Source: Gonocerus acuteangulatus
Taxonomy: Eukaryota > Arthropoda > Insecta > Hemiptera > Coreidae
DNA length: 64,000 nucleotides
Direction of reading: 5' to 3'
Assembly (NCBI GenBank): GCA_946811695.1
Contig: OX328125.1
Location: 46,408,845-46,472,844, forward strand
Shown here: one piece after another, positions 44,560-57,750 of the stretch
How the letters are laid out: each line of letters opens with the position of its first letter
Numbering within the stretch: the stretch's first letter is position 1
Made by a program: the position numbers and the translations under genes
The notes under the pieces: generated by a model
What the model was told of the DNA's origin: nothing
What the model saw: only the letters and a program-made list of their open reading frames with translations
The model's database searches: none

Positions 44560-45089
44560 TTTTGCCTTACGGTTTCCAGATAAAAACAAAAGAAGAAAAG
44601 TGTACAACCCTAAGAAAAGTGTTATTTTTTTCATCATTCTCGAAAACACTAAAGAGTTTAAGTCTACTTTTTTCATAGATATGACCTTGTAATCGATTCC
44701 CTACGTCCAATTTATTATAAAAGGCGTATCTGGAAGCCTAATAACGTAAAAACTAAGCGTCACCATTTTTTTCTCGCGAATTTTGCCCAAAAAATAATGT
44801 TTCGGTGGGTAACGAACGTGACCTTCCAAATAACACAAAGTATTTTCAGGCCACATGTTATTTAAATCGGTACATTTTTCACCCAGCTGGAATGAGAAGT
44901 AACTATATAATATATAGTTATAAAATAGGGGTTTGAATTGTGTACTAACTATATAATATATACAATATTTAACAATTCAAACCCCTAAATAATAGGGGTT
45001 TGAATTGTGAAATATTCTTCCGGATTTTAGGTCATAAGGTCAACTTCATAAGCAGGTTTTATTCCTTCGGAGGGAGGGACGAAAGGCAC
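44560..45089 (+). mobile_element. family 2-type element, 3' half, with nested MITE
   Basis: GTCACCATTTTTTTCTCGCG, GGTGGGTAACGAACGTGACC and the 3' module (CTTCCGGATT, CTTCATAAGCAGGTTTTATT, GGAGGGAGGGAC, GGCACTTAAA) follow the family 2 order. The place where (TA)n normally sits holds a small MITE. Confidence 0.55.
44928..45009. mobile_element. tiny hairpin MITE
   Basis: GGGGTTTGAATTGT at 44928, its complement at 44972-44986, and GGGGTTTGAATTGT again at 44996. The last 9 bases of the window (63992-64000, GGGGTTTGAA-like) may start another copy. Confidence 0.6.
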
Positions 45090-45660
45090 TTAAAGGACAT
45101 GGCCAAATAATAAATATGTTCAGCGTTTATGTAAAATTTACATACATTTAATGTATTCGCGTTCAACAGCTAACAATATTAGTCGAATTTGACGAAATAT
45201 ACTTCACGAGAATTGGGAGAATCCTCGCTACACGGAGATTTTATTCAGCGAAATTCACGGTGAAAATGTAACGTGTTTGTGTTCATACGCTTCCAGGTTC
45301 TGATGGGTATTGCGACGCTTCGGTGGATAGAATGGAACTGTATTACAGGCGAAATCGTTAATTGTTTTAGAGAAAATTGGAATAACTAGAATTTTGGAGT
45401 CTGGTGCTTGAAAACGCCAGAGTGACGAATATTTTTTCTTATATTCTATATTTATTCTTACAAAGGTTTGTAAAAAAACAGGTGGAGTACTTTTGGAGGT
45501 TTCGTGTATTTACTTAAATCTTTTGAAAAGGGAGAAATAATGATAACTAGAAGCTATAGTGTTCAACAGCTTTATGAATTTCTAATCATGAGAATGTGTT
45601 AATCTTTAAAAAATAGGTTATGGATGAGGAAACTGTTTATATATTTTTTTTATATATTTA
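45090..45660. other. no gene seen
   Basis: AT-rich; no supported feature. Confidence 0.45.
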
Positions 45661-45667
45661 TTTTATG

Positions 45668-45702
45668 AGCTTTTCGCAACTATAGCGACTTGCTCAGAAC
45701 AA
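45668..45702 (-). ncRNA. hammerhead-like remnant
   Basis: Minus strand CTGAGCA, AGTCGC TATA GTTGC, GAAAAGC: core-like order with a changed CUGANGA box. Confidence 0.28.
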
Positions 45703-45999
45703 ACATTACACATATATACATACATACATACATCAACAATATATACATCATCATTATTATATATATACATCAAATTATACAAATATACATTACACTATGT
45801 TTATATAGTTTATTCTACTTCTAGACATAGGAGAATACTAATCTACTTATTTCTTTAATCATACAAATAGTAGGATATACGAACAAATTATACAGATTAA
45901 GATATAATAGAATAAATACATTAAATGCATACAAATATAAATACAAAATATATAAATACAAAATGCATACAAATATGCATGCACACATGTACACACCTG

Positions 46000-46107
<108 letters not shown>

Positions 46108-46225
46108 CATTCTATATTATTTTTTGTATATAAATAAACAATGGTATATTTTTTATATAAATAATAATGGTATATATAAACAAATCTCTATGGGTTGTTT
46201 TCACTCTTCTTCCTTTCTAAATTTA

Positions 46226-47972
46226 TGCTATAATCTGGTTAGTAAGTTGGTCTTGTTTAGGTAGTTCAATATCTCATCGATATATTTGCTTCCATCGCCG
46301 AGTTATTCAGTCATATTGTAAGGTAAGTCATAGTTTTGTCGCTGTAAACATTCAGTGAGTATGTGCTTTATAGTCAGCGGTGTGTTACATTGTGCACATG
46401 TCGGTCTGTCCTGTCTTGTCATGAGATAAGAGTGTGTCAGTCGGGAATGGCCAATTCTTAAGCGGCATAATATCACTTCGTCTCTTCTATTATCCCTTTT
46501 GCTTGAAGGCCATTCACTTACTGTTCGTTTGATTCCTCGAAGTTTGTTATCCGTCGTCATGTGCCAGGCTTGCTCCCACTTCTCTGTAGTAAATCTTCTG
46601 GCTTCAGTTTGCATATCTTGTAATGTAACTCCGTGTATGTCCAGTCGATTTTGTCTTGCCGTCGTCCGAGCCAGTACGTCAGCTTGAGTGCTTTGTCCCA
46701 TGTCTTCATGTCCTGGGAGCCAATATATTGTTATTTCTTTATTTGTTCGGTTTATCAGTTCTAGTATGTTCATAATGATGGGATTGTCGTTGTACATGTT
46801 TTGTAGTCCATGTATTGAGCTGAGTGAGTCCGTAAAAATTGTTATTTTTGGGTGTTGAATCTGGTGTGCATTTTCCAGGGCAAGGTGAATGGCGTGCAGC
46901 TCAGCAGAATAAATACTTGTACTTTTTGTTAGTTTCAGCTGAAAAGTGTTTATACCTATTACAGCTGCTGCGCCTGTGCCCTCAGCTGTCTTGGATCCGT
47001 CCGTGTAAATAAACATTGTGTCTTTATTTTTATCAAGGTATGACTTAAATATGTGTTTGTATGAATGTGTGGATGTCGGATTGGATTTTTTGTATTTAGT
47101 CAGTCCTAGGTCTAGTTTCAAATTGTTTAGAGTCCATGGTATGAATGTTACGGGAGGTCTGGGTAAGAGTTGTGTTTGTAGTAGGTCAGTGTCTTGTGCA
47201 TAAATCTTACATCTTACCAGCAGTGGGCGTTGCCTGAATGGTTGCATTTGGTATTTTCTTAACAATTCCTCGTCAGTAGATTTTGGGACGCACTTACAAT
47301 TTAAATATTTAGTTTTAAGGCAGTATTTCAAACAATTCTGGATACGTCTGTATTCCAATGGTAATTCTCCACATTCTACATGGAGGCTATTAGATGGGCT
47401 GGATCTAAAGGCTCCTGTTGCAATGCGTAAACCAGTGTTTTGTATTGAGTCTAGGATTTTAAGAGTACTGGGCTTGGCAGATGTGTACGCTACACTCCCA
47501 TAATCCAGAAGAGACCTGGTATATGCCCGATAGAATGTCAGCATTACACTTCTGTCTGCTCCCCACTTTGCATTGCATAAAATCATTATGAGATGTAAAG
47601 ATTTTTTACATCTATCAACGAGATTTTTTAGGTGGGGAGCCCAGGTAAGTTTAGAGTCAAAGATAAGTCCTAAGAATTTTATGTAGTTTGTAAAGTGGAT
47701 AGGAGTATTATTTAAGTTCAATGTAATTTGTGGTATACGTCGCTTTTTTGTAAAAATTATGCTTTGAGTATTTTGTGTAGAGAAATGTAGTCCGTAAGTA
47801 GCGCTCCAATTCTGTAGCCTATTTATCGTCCTTTGGATGGACTCTGCGGCATTTTCTAGATCTTTAGTTCGAATATAGATAAGCAAATCATCCACATACA
47901 GGCAATATTTGACTGGGGGAGTAATATGCTCACGGACGGTGTCCATAGCTTCGTCCATAGCTTCGTCGTGCT
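46226..47972 (-). pseudogene. Jockey-like LINE ORF2: RT palm, RNase H, C-terminal finger
   Basis: An open stretch of 551 codons (47958-46303) carries the RT catalytic box 'YVDDLLIY' (residues 20-27) and thumb/connection region. It also has a complete RNase H: 'YTDGSK' (D320), 'AELHAI' (E353), 'FTDSLSSI' (D377), and H416 to D427. A C-terminal CCHC finger follows (C521, C524, H532, C537) after 'RLRIGHSRLTHSYLM'. A TAA ends the frame at 46303. The next codons in the same frame ('DEILNYLNKTNLLTRL', stop at about 46226) look like the natural C-terminus, so that stop is premature. Upstream the frame is lost near 47960, where CATAGCTTCGTC is present twice in tandem. Function when intact: copying the element's RNA into the target and removing RNA. 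Confidence 0.9.
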
Positions 47973-48455
47973 TATTACACTGCCTTGGGGCACTCCGTTT
48001 TCCTGAGTGAATACATTAGACAGAGCTGTACCCATTTTAACTCGGAATGATCTATTCGAAAGGAAATTTAATACAAAATTGAAAAAGTTTCCTCGAATAT
48101 TCCATTCGCCTAGTTTTGATAGAATAGCTCGGCGCTAAACTGTATCATAGGCCTTTTCTATATCAAAAGAGACGGCTAATACAGATTCCTTAGAAATAAA
48201 TGAATCCAAAATTTATTTTTCCAAAGTAACAATGTGATCTATAGCCGAGTGATTCGGTCTGAAGCCACACTGATACTCTGATAGAAGCTTATTTTTATCA
48301 AGGAACCATAGAAGCTTCTTATTTAACATTCTCTCAAAGAGCTTAAAGATACAGCTTGTCAGAGCTATTGGTCTATAACTGTCAGTTGATGTCGCATTTT
48401 TATTCGGTTTTTTTATCGTTATTATGATTGCTTGGTTCCACGAAGATGAAGGATA
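47960..48455 (-). pseudogene. Jockey-like LINE ORF2: RT fingers and palm, 5' part
   Basis: In a different frame from the downstream part: 'SYRPIALTSC', 'KLFERMLNKKLLWFLD', 'SEYQCGFRPNHSAIDHIV', 'VSFDIEKAYDTV' (RT block with the first catalytic D) and 'ENGVPQGSVIS'. Stops interrupt it: TAA at 48213-48215 and TAG at 48136-48138, the latter where W is normal after 'AYDTV'. The start 'YPSSSWNQAIII' lies directly against gag sequence, so the endonuclease domain and the first RT block are missing. Confidence 0.85.
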
Positions 48456-48464
48456 TTTTTTCCA

Positions 48465-49284
48465 CTGTCAATTTTCTTATGGCTTCAGTGTAACTAATTC
48501 TGTCGATAACCATTTTGGTTTTTATTTCTATTTATTTAGCGTATATTGGACACGCTTTATAGAAATGGTCCTTGCTGCACAAGGTGCACATAACAGCATT
48601 GCACAAGCCGTCATGTTTTGGTTCTGTGCATCTGCCACAAATTTTTTCACTAGTGCAAGATTTTGAAATATGATTTAATTTGTAGCATTGGAAACATATG
48701 TTCGGAGGAGGTATATAGTGCCTTACCTTTACTGCTAAGTATCCAATATACAATTTTTCTGGAATACAAGGAGTTCCAAATGTTGGTATGAAGAGTGGCG
48801 TTTTATCTAATTCTTTCTTTACTGGAATTCGTCTTATATTAGTTACGAGCTGGCCGCGAAGCTCTTGGAGTATCTCCCCATTAGAAACCTCGGCAATATC
48901 ACGGCAGTAAAAAACTCCTTGTGATTGATTCAGAGTACGGTGTGGAGTTACGGAGATTTTATACGTGCCGAACTGTGTTTGTTTCAATAATTTTGAAGCT
49001 ACGGTAGCGTTATTTGTTTCTACCAAGAGTAAACCGTGCTTTATGAGCTTCCTCACCTTCAGGCCATTTGAGAAAGATGTTAGCCACTTATTTATCCAGA
49101 AGGGATTTACAGTATTAAAATTCTTATCTCCTTCCACGATTTTTACGATAACATATTTAGGTACAGGCGAGCTTCCACAGGTAGACATTTCTGATTCATT
49201 GAACCAATTCGATTTTGCACCAGAAGAATTCTTCTCGCACTTCTCTGCACGATCACATTTCAATTTAGTTGAGACTGATTCCAT
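48465..49284 (-). pseudogene. Jockey-like LINE ORF1 (gag, nucleic-acid-binding)
   Basis: From ATG at 49284, 250 codons to a TAA at 48532. The last third has three CCHC zinc knuckles (C197-C200-H205-C210; C216-C219-H224-C228; C233-C236-H240-C245), the mark of LINE ORF1 proteins that coat the element RNA. Beyond the TAA the same frame continues 'TKMVIDRISYTEAIRKLTVEK', which is typical sequence after the knuckles, so the stop is probably a mutation. The frame then ends at the deletion junction near 48455-48465. Confidence 0.85.
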
Positions 49285-49440
49285 ATTGTACCGTTATTTT
49301 ACACTAAACAGCGGCACAACAAAGGTAACCGGACACAAAGGCCGGGGAGTGGTCAGTAAACGGGCACAAAGCCTCTACCAGGTTGGCACCGCACGCCTAC
49401 CTGGGTAGCTTACCGACAAAGACTACGGAGCACTAGAGGC
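49285..49440 (-). other. LINE 5' UTR, approximate
   Basis: GC-richer sequence directly before the gag start on the minus strand, unlike the AT-rich DNA beyond about 49470. Read as the 5' UTR with internal promoter of the LINE. Its exact start is not determined. Confidence 0.5.
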
Positions 49441-49734
49441 AACCTTACTCTTCGGAGTCTGAGCACTTACTGGAAACTGTTTATGAAGGTCTTGTATATT
49501 TCTCAAATAAATATATGTAGTTTACATTTAATTTAATACTCAATGAGTTGTTTGGAGTGCTGAATCACTAACTAGATATATTTTGATTGGAAGACAAAGC
49601 TCTATATAGTGGCTCTATTTTATAGCCACTAGAATAATGTTTAATGGTCGTACTCACACATTTTATATGCGCAAAATCTATTAGCAAATTAACCTCTGTC
49701 GGTTCTAACGTTCCTGAGCAGCAATGAACCACTT

Positions 49735-50019
49735 TTAAACGCCGAAATCGTGTACCTTCGCTGTTCTTCCAGAGGTGTTTTGATCTCTGACGTATTTTAT
49801 TTCATGTGGCTCCACAACCATTGTTTTTGTCAGTATTTTGGTATGTTTCCTACGAGCTTCGCGAACGAACTCATCAAATTCTTCCGAGTTGTGGATGAAA
49901 CATTTGTTCCCAATGGTACCTCGTACAATGGAGAGTCCCCCTAAATCGTAGTATCCTTTCTTTAGGAATTTCGAGTGCGAGTTCGTCCTTTTTGGGAATA
50001 CTCGACGCCTATGAGTCAT
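49735..50019 (-). CDS. ORF of 94 codons, unrecognised
   Basis: Open from ATG at 50019, beginning MTHRRRVFPKRTNSHSKFLK, with a charged, mixed composition unlike the repeat-derived ORFs nearby ('EEFDEFVREARRKHTKIL'). No repeats, signal peptide or membrane segment. I do not recognise a family. It could be an exon, a captured gene piece, or chance. No splice sites were assigned. Confidence 0.3.
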   Translation of the reverse strand: MTHRRRVFPKRTNSHSKFLKKGYYDLGGLSIVRGTIGNKCFIHNSEEFDEFVREARRKHTKILTKTMVVEPHEIKYVRDQNTSGRTAKVHDFGV

Positions 50020-50317
50020 ATGTCAACTCTGGTCGTTTGAATGTTGCATAAATTAGTATTTTTGTTCACGCATTGATATCCCCATTCCTAAGAAGAGTTA
50101 GGGTTTAATGTCCTTTCTAAATGTGGATCCTTTGGAAGCGGATGAAGTTCTAGTTGAACTAAAAAGGAAGAAAGCTGAGCTTGATGAACTCAGCTTACAT
50201 AAAATCTTGTGTTCCTCCTTCGTTAAGATTTTTTTTTTATAAGACTTAATGCCAGAAAGAGAAGGCGAGGGGATAAATACATTCAACTTAGCTTCCCTTC
50301 TTAGAGAACTCTAATTT

Positions 50318-50319
<2 letters not shown>

Positions 50320-50358
<39 letters not shown>

Positions 50359-50360
50359 CT
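50320..50360. repeat. poly-T run
   Basis: About 38 T in a row; no SINE body found next to it. Confidence 0.9.
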
Positions 50361-50364
50361 GGCG

Positions 50365-51020
50365 TGCTTATTTATTTCATTGTTCCCTACCGTCAACCGT
50401 AGAGATACACTACAAATAGGAAAGATATATCACTAGTTTCAAAGGTAGACAAAACCTCTCTTCCTGCCAAAACTGCTTTAATATACTGCTGTATTACTAA
50501 ACCCACTCTTGTTTATTCTAAAAATACATAGCAAATAGTATTACACCATAGATAATAACAAAATAAATTATAAGTAAAACAAGTAAAATAGAACCTGACG
50601 GTGAAAGCGTTTGGTCAATCTGACCCAGTGGCATCAATTTCTCAATAAAATCTATTTTTTTTTTTTTTTTTCCTTAAAGCAGTTATTTTTCAATTTGTCC
50701 GCTAGACTATCTTAAACTAAATCCTGTTGAACATCTAACACTCATTAAGTTGTATGAAAAAGAAAAACGATCTTTGTTATTCTTTCTCAAAGTTTTTGAT
50801 TGGTTAATCTAACCTAACGTGACTATTTTCGAAGATGACCAGCACATCAAAAAGTCATTTTAATTTTTCAGATCCGAAATATATAAAATTCTTAAATGAA
50901 CTTCTTGAAAACATTGATTTTTTCATATATATATACATATATGTATGTATATGTATATATATACTTATATATACACAAATGTGAACCATGTACTTTCGAG
51001 CACTATAGGGCTGTAGTGTC
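50365..51020. other. no gene seen
   Basis: AT-rich; a short imperfect TATATG tract at 50930-50975. Confidence 0.5.
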
Positions 51021-51029
51021 TGAATGGTG

Positions 51030-51117
51030 GTATTTATCATAAACACCTCCGGATTGCGTCCGGTCTGCGGTTGACGTCATAAATGGGTTTCCTTCCTGTG
51101 GAGCGAAGGAGAAAAAT
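51030..51117 (+). repeat. 3'-end module of the hairpin-ended superfamily
   Basis: CTCCGGATTGCGTCCGG, GACGTCATAAATGGGTTTCC, a short hairpin and CGCTAAA. The rest of the element is not clear upstream. Confidence 0.5.
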
Positions 51118-51124
51118 CGCTAAA

Positions 51125-52150
51125 TAACATGCAACTTGCCAATGACGAGGCGCAAGCAATTAATAATAAATACATAAATAAATTATTGTTAACTACAGGA
51201 AATGTTAATTGAGAATTTATTCGCACAGAGCTCTGAAGTAAATCATAAATTGTGTAAGTCGTAGTTAGTTCCATTCTCTCATATTGCAGTATAGAACATT
51301 ATTTTCCTTTTTAACTACCTCGCCTACTTGATGACTCGCATGAAGCAAGCACAGATGGAGTTGTAATATAAATCAAGAACATAAAATGGGTGATATGAGG
51401 TAGAAATGGAAGGAAAACATCCTGGACAGGTTCCAGGGGATTGGGCTACAGCTGTTGGCTCACCCTGCCCTCTTTATGGGACAAGGTAAATTATAGTCTG
51501 TGTACCAGCTAGTTCACTATTTGTCGAGAGCAAAATTCAACTTGAAAAAAAAAATAAGTAAAGGAATGCTTCACAATAAAAGAATTTATTTAATGTTTTT
51601 CCTTGAATGTCTTTACAGGGGAACTGGTTGTTTTTTAGTACAAATACTATTTCTATAGCCACCTGGATTACGGTTCTCCTTTCAATTTTCATTGAATAGG
51701 TTTCATTGAAAGTCAGAAAAAAAAGTTTGACTTATAGGAACTAAGACGATTTCTTTCTTATCCTGCCTTGTTTCCGTTCTGCCTTTTGGTAAGCTTAGAA
51801 TGGAAACCGTTAACGTTGTCGTAATCTTTTTTGAAAAATGGATATTCATTATCCACGGTACCTCATACTTCGTATTTTTAACAAACATTATTCAAAAGTT
51901 GAGCGTTATCACTAATAACCCCTCCAGAAGTCGAGCAATATATAAGATAAGTTAAATCACCTTTTGTACTTAAAAAATGTAAGTATACATATAAAGGCAA
52001 ATAACATAATTAAAAATAAATAAATAAAATATTCAAATGTAATAACTGAAAGCAACAACAAATATAAATAAATAAATAAATAAGAGAAAAATAATCAAAC
52101 AAAATTTAAATAAAAATTAATGACAAAAATAATAATAATAAAAAAAAAAT
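51125..52150. other. no gene seen
   Basis: AT-rich with an A/T simple region at 51960-52160. Confidence 0.5.
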
Positions 52151-52159
52151 AACCAAAAA

Positions 52160-52252
52160 CCTTGTCATCAGAAATTTTTGGATTCCGTCTTCGGGTCGAC
52201 GCCATAATATGCGGGTTTCGTACTCATGGTGGGAGGGAGGTAACTACGCTAG
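52160..52252 (+). repeat. 3'-end module of the hairpin-ended superfamily
   Basis: GGATTCCGTCTTCGGGTCGA, ATATGCGGGTTTCG, GGTGGGAGGGAGG, ACGCTAGA: same order as at 36590-36666, with a CTAG ending. Confidence 0.5.
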
Positions 52253-52384
52253 ATTGAGCCCTCACTAATTATGAATGCCTTTGAATAATATACTTTTCTT
52301 CTGATGATTGCTAATAGCCTTAACAAATATGATCTTCGCTTACTATCTGTGCCCCTTTTTATTTATTTTAACAGATTCTGTATT

Positions 52385-52550
52385 TTTTTTATGACGCCTC
52401 GACATTAACCCCGGGCTCTACAGGTTGCCTCCTTTTCTAAACATCCATAATGGAGCAAGGGACCCCTTAAACAGTCCCCGGAATGGATATACTCAAGCTG
52501 CTGCTGACGGGACCCGAACCCGTATAACCCGCAGAAGCAACCAAGGCGTT
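52385..52550 (-). mobile_element. tRNA-like SINE with 5S-SINE-type body
   Basis: Minus strand: B box GGGTTCGGGTCCCG, then GGAGGCAACCTGTAGAGCCC and GGGGTTAATGTCGAGGCGTC plus an A-rich end. The second half matches the body and tail of the 5S SINEs, so the same tail sits behind a tRNA-type head. Confidence 0.6.
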
Positions 52551-52559
52551 GAAATTCTC

Positions 52560-53425
52560 GAAAATATTACAAAGTTTATCAAAAATGTCTTAGAACCAAT
52601 ATGAATAGAATCAATGAAGAAAATAAAGTATTTAGGTGAGCTTTGAAATGAAATATGATATTATTATCATGGGTAAGAGAGAAACAGATTTGTTTACCCT
52701 ATTCCTAGTCCGGTAAAAGCTATCTAGGAGTCTAGGAGTGGAAGATATTTTATCTCTGACAAATAGATAGATAGAATTTGTCTATTATCATGCAAAATTT
52801 AGTTTTCCTTAGTATCATCACTTCTGTAGGTTTTACAGAAAATCTTCTTGACACATAAATATTTTCCGATTAATGATGTTAGTGTATTAGAGCGCAAACA
52901 TTATTTATTCGTATGTTCTGAATTTCCAGAGTGAATATCAGTTTAAAAGTACGAATATTTTTTATAATGTTTGTTGAATTTTTAGTATTGTAAATAAGCA
53001 TATTATCTAAGTTAAAATTGTAAATATGAATTAAAATCCTCTAAATAATTAATGAATTAAAAACAATAGCAGATTTAAAGATCTATCACCTAAGTATGTA
53101 AAAATCCATCATAAGTCATGTTATCGATCTATGTAAACTTATATTTACCGTCTATCTATGTAAAATGATGTACCATCATGCTTCGAAGAGTTGTAATAAT
53201 AATAAAAAAAAATAAAAATAAACAAATTATTAATATGTTTTTGAAGTAAGTGAATAAAGCGCCCCTTTTCGAGTGTCCCTATGACCAATTGTGGTAGTTT
53301 ATTTGTATGTGTTAAGAAATGGTTGACTTTATGGTTAGGATTTTTGTGGTATTTATCTCATTTTATTTTATTTTCACACACTACTATAGAGATAGATTCA
53401 TACAACAGTTAACAATAAGATTGTG
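52560..53425. other. no gene seen
   Basis: AT-rich; no supported feature. Confidence 0.5.
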
Positions 53426-53433
53426 GGTAATTT

Positions 53434-54246
<813 letters not shown>

Positions 54247-54254
54247 TTTTGTCC

Positions 54255-54650
54255 ATAGTCTAACGAGAAAAAAGTAAAATTAACTGGAAATAGTAAATGC
54301 AAATTAAAATTATAATAGTATTGATATATTTAATAATTTCGAAACAATAATTAAATTATTGCATTTATTATTGCTAAAATAAAAGCGAACGGCAAAATGG
54401 TAACGCTGGAAACTTCAGCTTTAGCTAAAATTACAATAGTAATGAATAAATTATAATAGATAATTGTAAAACGAAGAAAAATGAATTTCAATTTAGAAAA
54501 AGAAGAATAAAAAAAAAATATAAATAAACTGACAAAAAATTCTAGACTATAATAAATATATATGAAGTTTGTTTGTGTTTGAACATCGTATCTAATTAAT
54601 GGATACCATTTTTCAAAATTGATTAAAGGAATCATTTATTTAAGGAACTA
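54255..54650. other. no gene seen
   Basis: AT-rich; ORFs of low complexity. Confidence 0.5.
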
Positions 54651-54689
54651 AGGAAATAAAATGAACATTCGCAAAGGAATAGAAGCAGT

Positions 54690-55060
54690 TATTGGTAGGT
54701 TTTTGATCTTTCGTAAACAAAATAAAAAAAATAAAATAAAATATGTATATATCGAAAACGTACGAGTTCCGATTTTTTTTCGGGAGAATTTCGCTCCAAA
54801 ACCATGTGTTCCGGTTGACGGATTCTGCTGGCCGACGAAAAGATGAAATTAAACAAAAGATTTTTTACCAAATTTCATCAAAATCAGATCATTTTTGAGA
54901 CGGTGGGAAAGGGAACAGGCGAATACATATATACAAATTTGAACCACCGTTATATTCGTGATCTATGGGTTCTGAAATGACAAATTGTTGTGTCGGCACT
55001 TCCTGATTGCTCATAAGCGGGTTTCTTCCCTATAAATGGAGGGTGGATCCGCGTTAAAAC
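54690..55060 (+). mobile_element. family 2-type element, 3' half
   Basis: GAATTTCGCTCCAAAACCAT, GGATTCTGCTGGCCGACGAA, ACCAAATTTCATCAAAATCA, short TATA stretch, CGGCACTTCC, CATAAGCGGGTTTCTTCC and GCGTTAAAAC follow the family 2 order, with the (TA)n tract almost absent. Confidence 0.6.
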
Positions 55061-55064
55061 TTAA

Positions 55065-55690
55065 CATTTAAGAATTAGGAGGTACATAAAACTCATATGT
55101 TTAATACGTATTAACAAATAGAGTAAAGGAAATGAATAGTGAAGAAATTTATGTAGTTAATACAATTTTGCCTTCTGCTAGATTAAATAAAAAGCAAAAG
55201 ATAGGGTAACCATCTTATCCTATAAAGCGTATATAATAAAATAACGCTGTATTCTGGGACATTTATCGATTAAAAATAACAGATATATGACATAATATAA
55301 ATTGATGGTCCGGGACTAGGAATTAGGTACTACTTACATAAAACTAAATAATGAATCGAAGAAAGAATTGAATTTCTAGGGAGTGTTGAATTATGGAGGA
55401 AAGAAAGGGATGTTCAGCTCTGGAGAGGGAAAGAGAAATCAATTTTCATTAAGTCGCTTCACTTTATTTTATTTATTTATTTATAGAGTTCCAAAACATA
55501 GGCGACCAGCACTTTATACGTCATTTTTCATTTAAACGGTTTTAGCAGATTTTTGTGACAAGCAAAGATAAAACTTTTAGAAGTGCCATTTTTTATTTCT
55601 TCAATATAGTTTTTACAAATTTCAAATGAGAACAAACATAAAATATGTATTGTCTGAGTGTCTTAAAACTTGGCATACGAAATTAAGCTC
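55065..55690. other. no gene seen
   Basis: AT-rich; no supported feature. Confidence 0.5.
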
Positions 55691-55704
55691 ATTAGGTTTT
55701 TCTT

Positions 55705-55885
55705 TTTCTTTTTTTTTTTACATATAACAAATAAAGGCTACTGGGGCCTTTAGAGCTAGGGTATCTACAAGTCGCCATATGTAAATATCCTTGGCAGAGC
55801 AGGAAACGATTTCTGCAAACTCTTAGCTAAAAACGTGTCACTAGCAGGATTCTAACTCGCATCTCCTGCTTGCAAAAATTGGGAG
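55705..55885 (-). mobile_element. SINE, tRNA-like, decayed
   Basis: Minus strand: degenerate B box (GAGTTAGAATCC), then GTTTCCTGCTCTGCCAAGGA, CATATGGCGACTTGTAGATA and an A-run. The layout resembles the 52385-52550 element. Confidence 0.45.
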
Positions 55886-55889
55886 GCAC

Positions 55890-57275
55890 AACCGATTAAA
55901 TGTTGACAAAGATGTAATCTCTTATCGTATAGAAATACACACATGTTTTAATACATGATTTTCAGCGTATGTGCCACCGAAGCGAGCTCAGACATAGCAA
56001 TAACTTAACTTTTATCTACCATCTACATGATATTCTGTCAGAAGGGCACCCCATACTATCATAAATTACTCAAACGTTTGAAAAGCACACAAATTCCCAA
56101 AAGAAAATAATGTATTACATGTCTTAACCCTTATGTGAATTTGATTTTTTAATTTGAATAGTATTAGTTATTAGCGCGTTTCCTCCCTCCCTCTTTCGCT
56201 CTCTAGCTGGCTCAAAAGTGCCACTTTTAATCTAATTTAGCACAAAAATACTATTTTTGATTTTGGACGAATTTCGTGCGAACCTTTCGCAACACATACA
56301 TTTCAACGTTGTTAGGCTTCCAAGAAATCTAATGAGAAAATGTTTAAAGGGCATATCTATTGTCCCCCACATTCGTATAGGTGAGACTCTACTGTATATA
56401 TATATATATATATATAGGATAGTCTCAGTTTCCTTTTGTGGTTTCTAAAATCTTACTGCTTTTTGAGAATTAATTTTAAATTTTTACATGCGTTTACATT
56501 TTCTACGAAACATTATTTTTTTTTAATTTATTTATTTATCGCACCGCATCTATGGCGAAGTGCATCTACGAAACATTAAACTATAGTAATTCCTTTTCTT
56601 TAGAAATGTCACTGTGGATAAGAGCGGAAACACACTAAGATAACGAAGTTCCTGTGTCTCGCTCTTTTTTTTTATAGGCTTTTGTTTAATTTCTTCTTGT
56701 TGCTGTAGTTATTATTACTAATAACTATGCTAATAACAATTCAATCATACGCCTAAATTGCTGGTCGCCAAAGTTGTGGGATTCGTTAAGTAAATAAATT
56801 GCATTTATAAATGAAGTGTTAGTTTTGGGGAACTTTACTCTAGAATGGATATGTAAGACATCGGTCGGGAGTGGCAATTTATTTTGATTGTTGTGAAATA
56901 GCCAATAATGGAGGTATGAAAAGGATATCGAGACGAGGTTGATAGGTGGTGCTGGAAAAAACCTCCACATCCATAGTACCCTCTAAGAATGCCATAAAAA
57001 GATATGGTTGAGTCTTCACGTAGGACACCAGCGCCCTCTCACAATGGCGTGTTGTAAAAACTGAAAGGCTTTTTTGTCTATTTATATGGTACTTTTTGCG
57101 CGGAAGAAACCTTTCTCAGATACCAGCCAAGTTGTTCTCGCTCTTACATATCTAATTTATTTATGGTTTCGACCAAAGCTTTCCAATGTTACAAAGAAGT
57201 TCTTTTGCTTTCGGAAATGAATATATTATTTGTTTTACCCCTTTGCTGTTGATTAGACTGATTTATGGTACTATA
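55890..57275. other. no gene; small repeat scraps
   Basis: At 56165-56200 the minus strand has a GGGAGGGAGGAAACGCGCTAA-like 3' end. At 56530-56565 is a tail fragment (GCACTTCGCCATAGATGCGG on the minus strand). A short (TA)n at 56395-56416. No gene recognised. Confidence 0.4.
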
Positions 57276-57284
57276 TAAAAAAAA

Positions 57285-57706
57285 GTCCGTCACGCAGGAG
57301 CTGCATAACTAAGCACTTTCCTCAGAATTTGGGTAGTGTAGACTGCTTTCCAGAACAATTTGCTTAAAATATCCTACATAAATAAAATAAAAACATGAAT
57401 AGTTCTCTTTTAATTTCGTAATGAGTAACTGATAAATTATTAATTTGCTTCCAGAGTTATGTTTACACATGGTACCTACTACACTACGTAATAAATACAA
57501 AAAACCTCGTATTATCGTATTTTGATCTAACGCAGGAACCGGATACAGTCCCTCTAGCGCTCCTTGCGGCGCCTTTGTGAACCTATATCTGGCTGGCTTT
57601 TCTATTGAAATATATTACAAAGTAAACCCCCCTTTCCGATTGACCGATTCAGCTCATTTTTACAACACTTCTGTCTCATGAGTTACCCACGACGCATATA
57701 TACATA

Positions 57707-57750
<44 letters not shown>

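Noticed and set aside
48965..49408. 147-codon plus-strand ORF
   Set aside because: It is antisense to the LINE gag frame with its zinc knuckles, which is the real reading.
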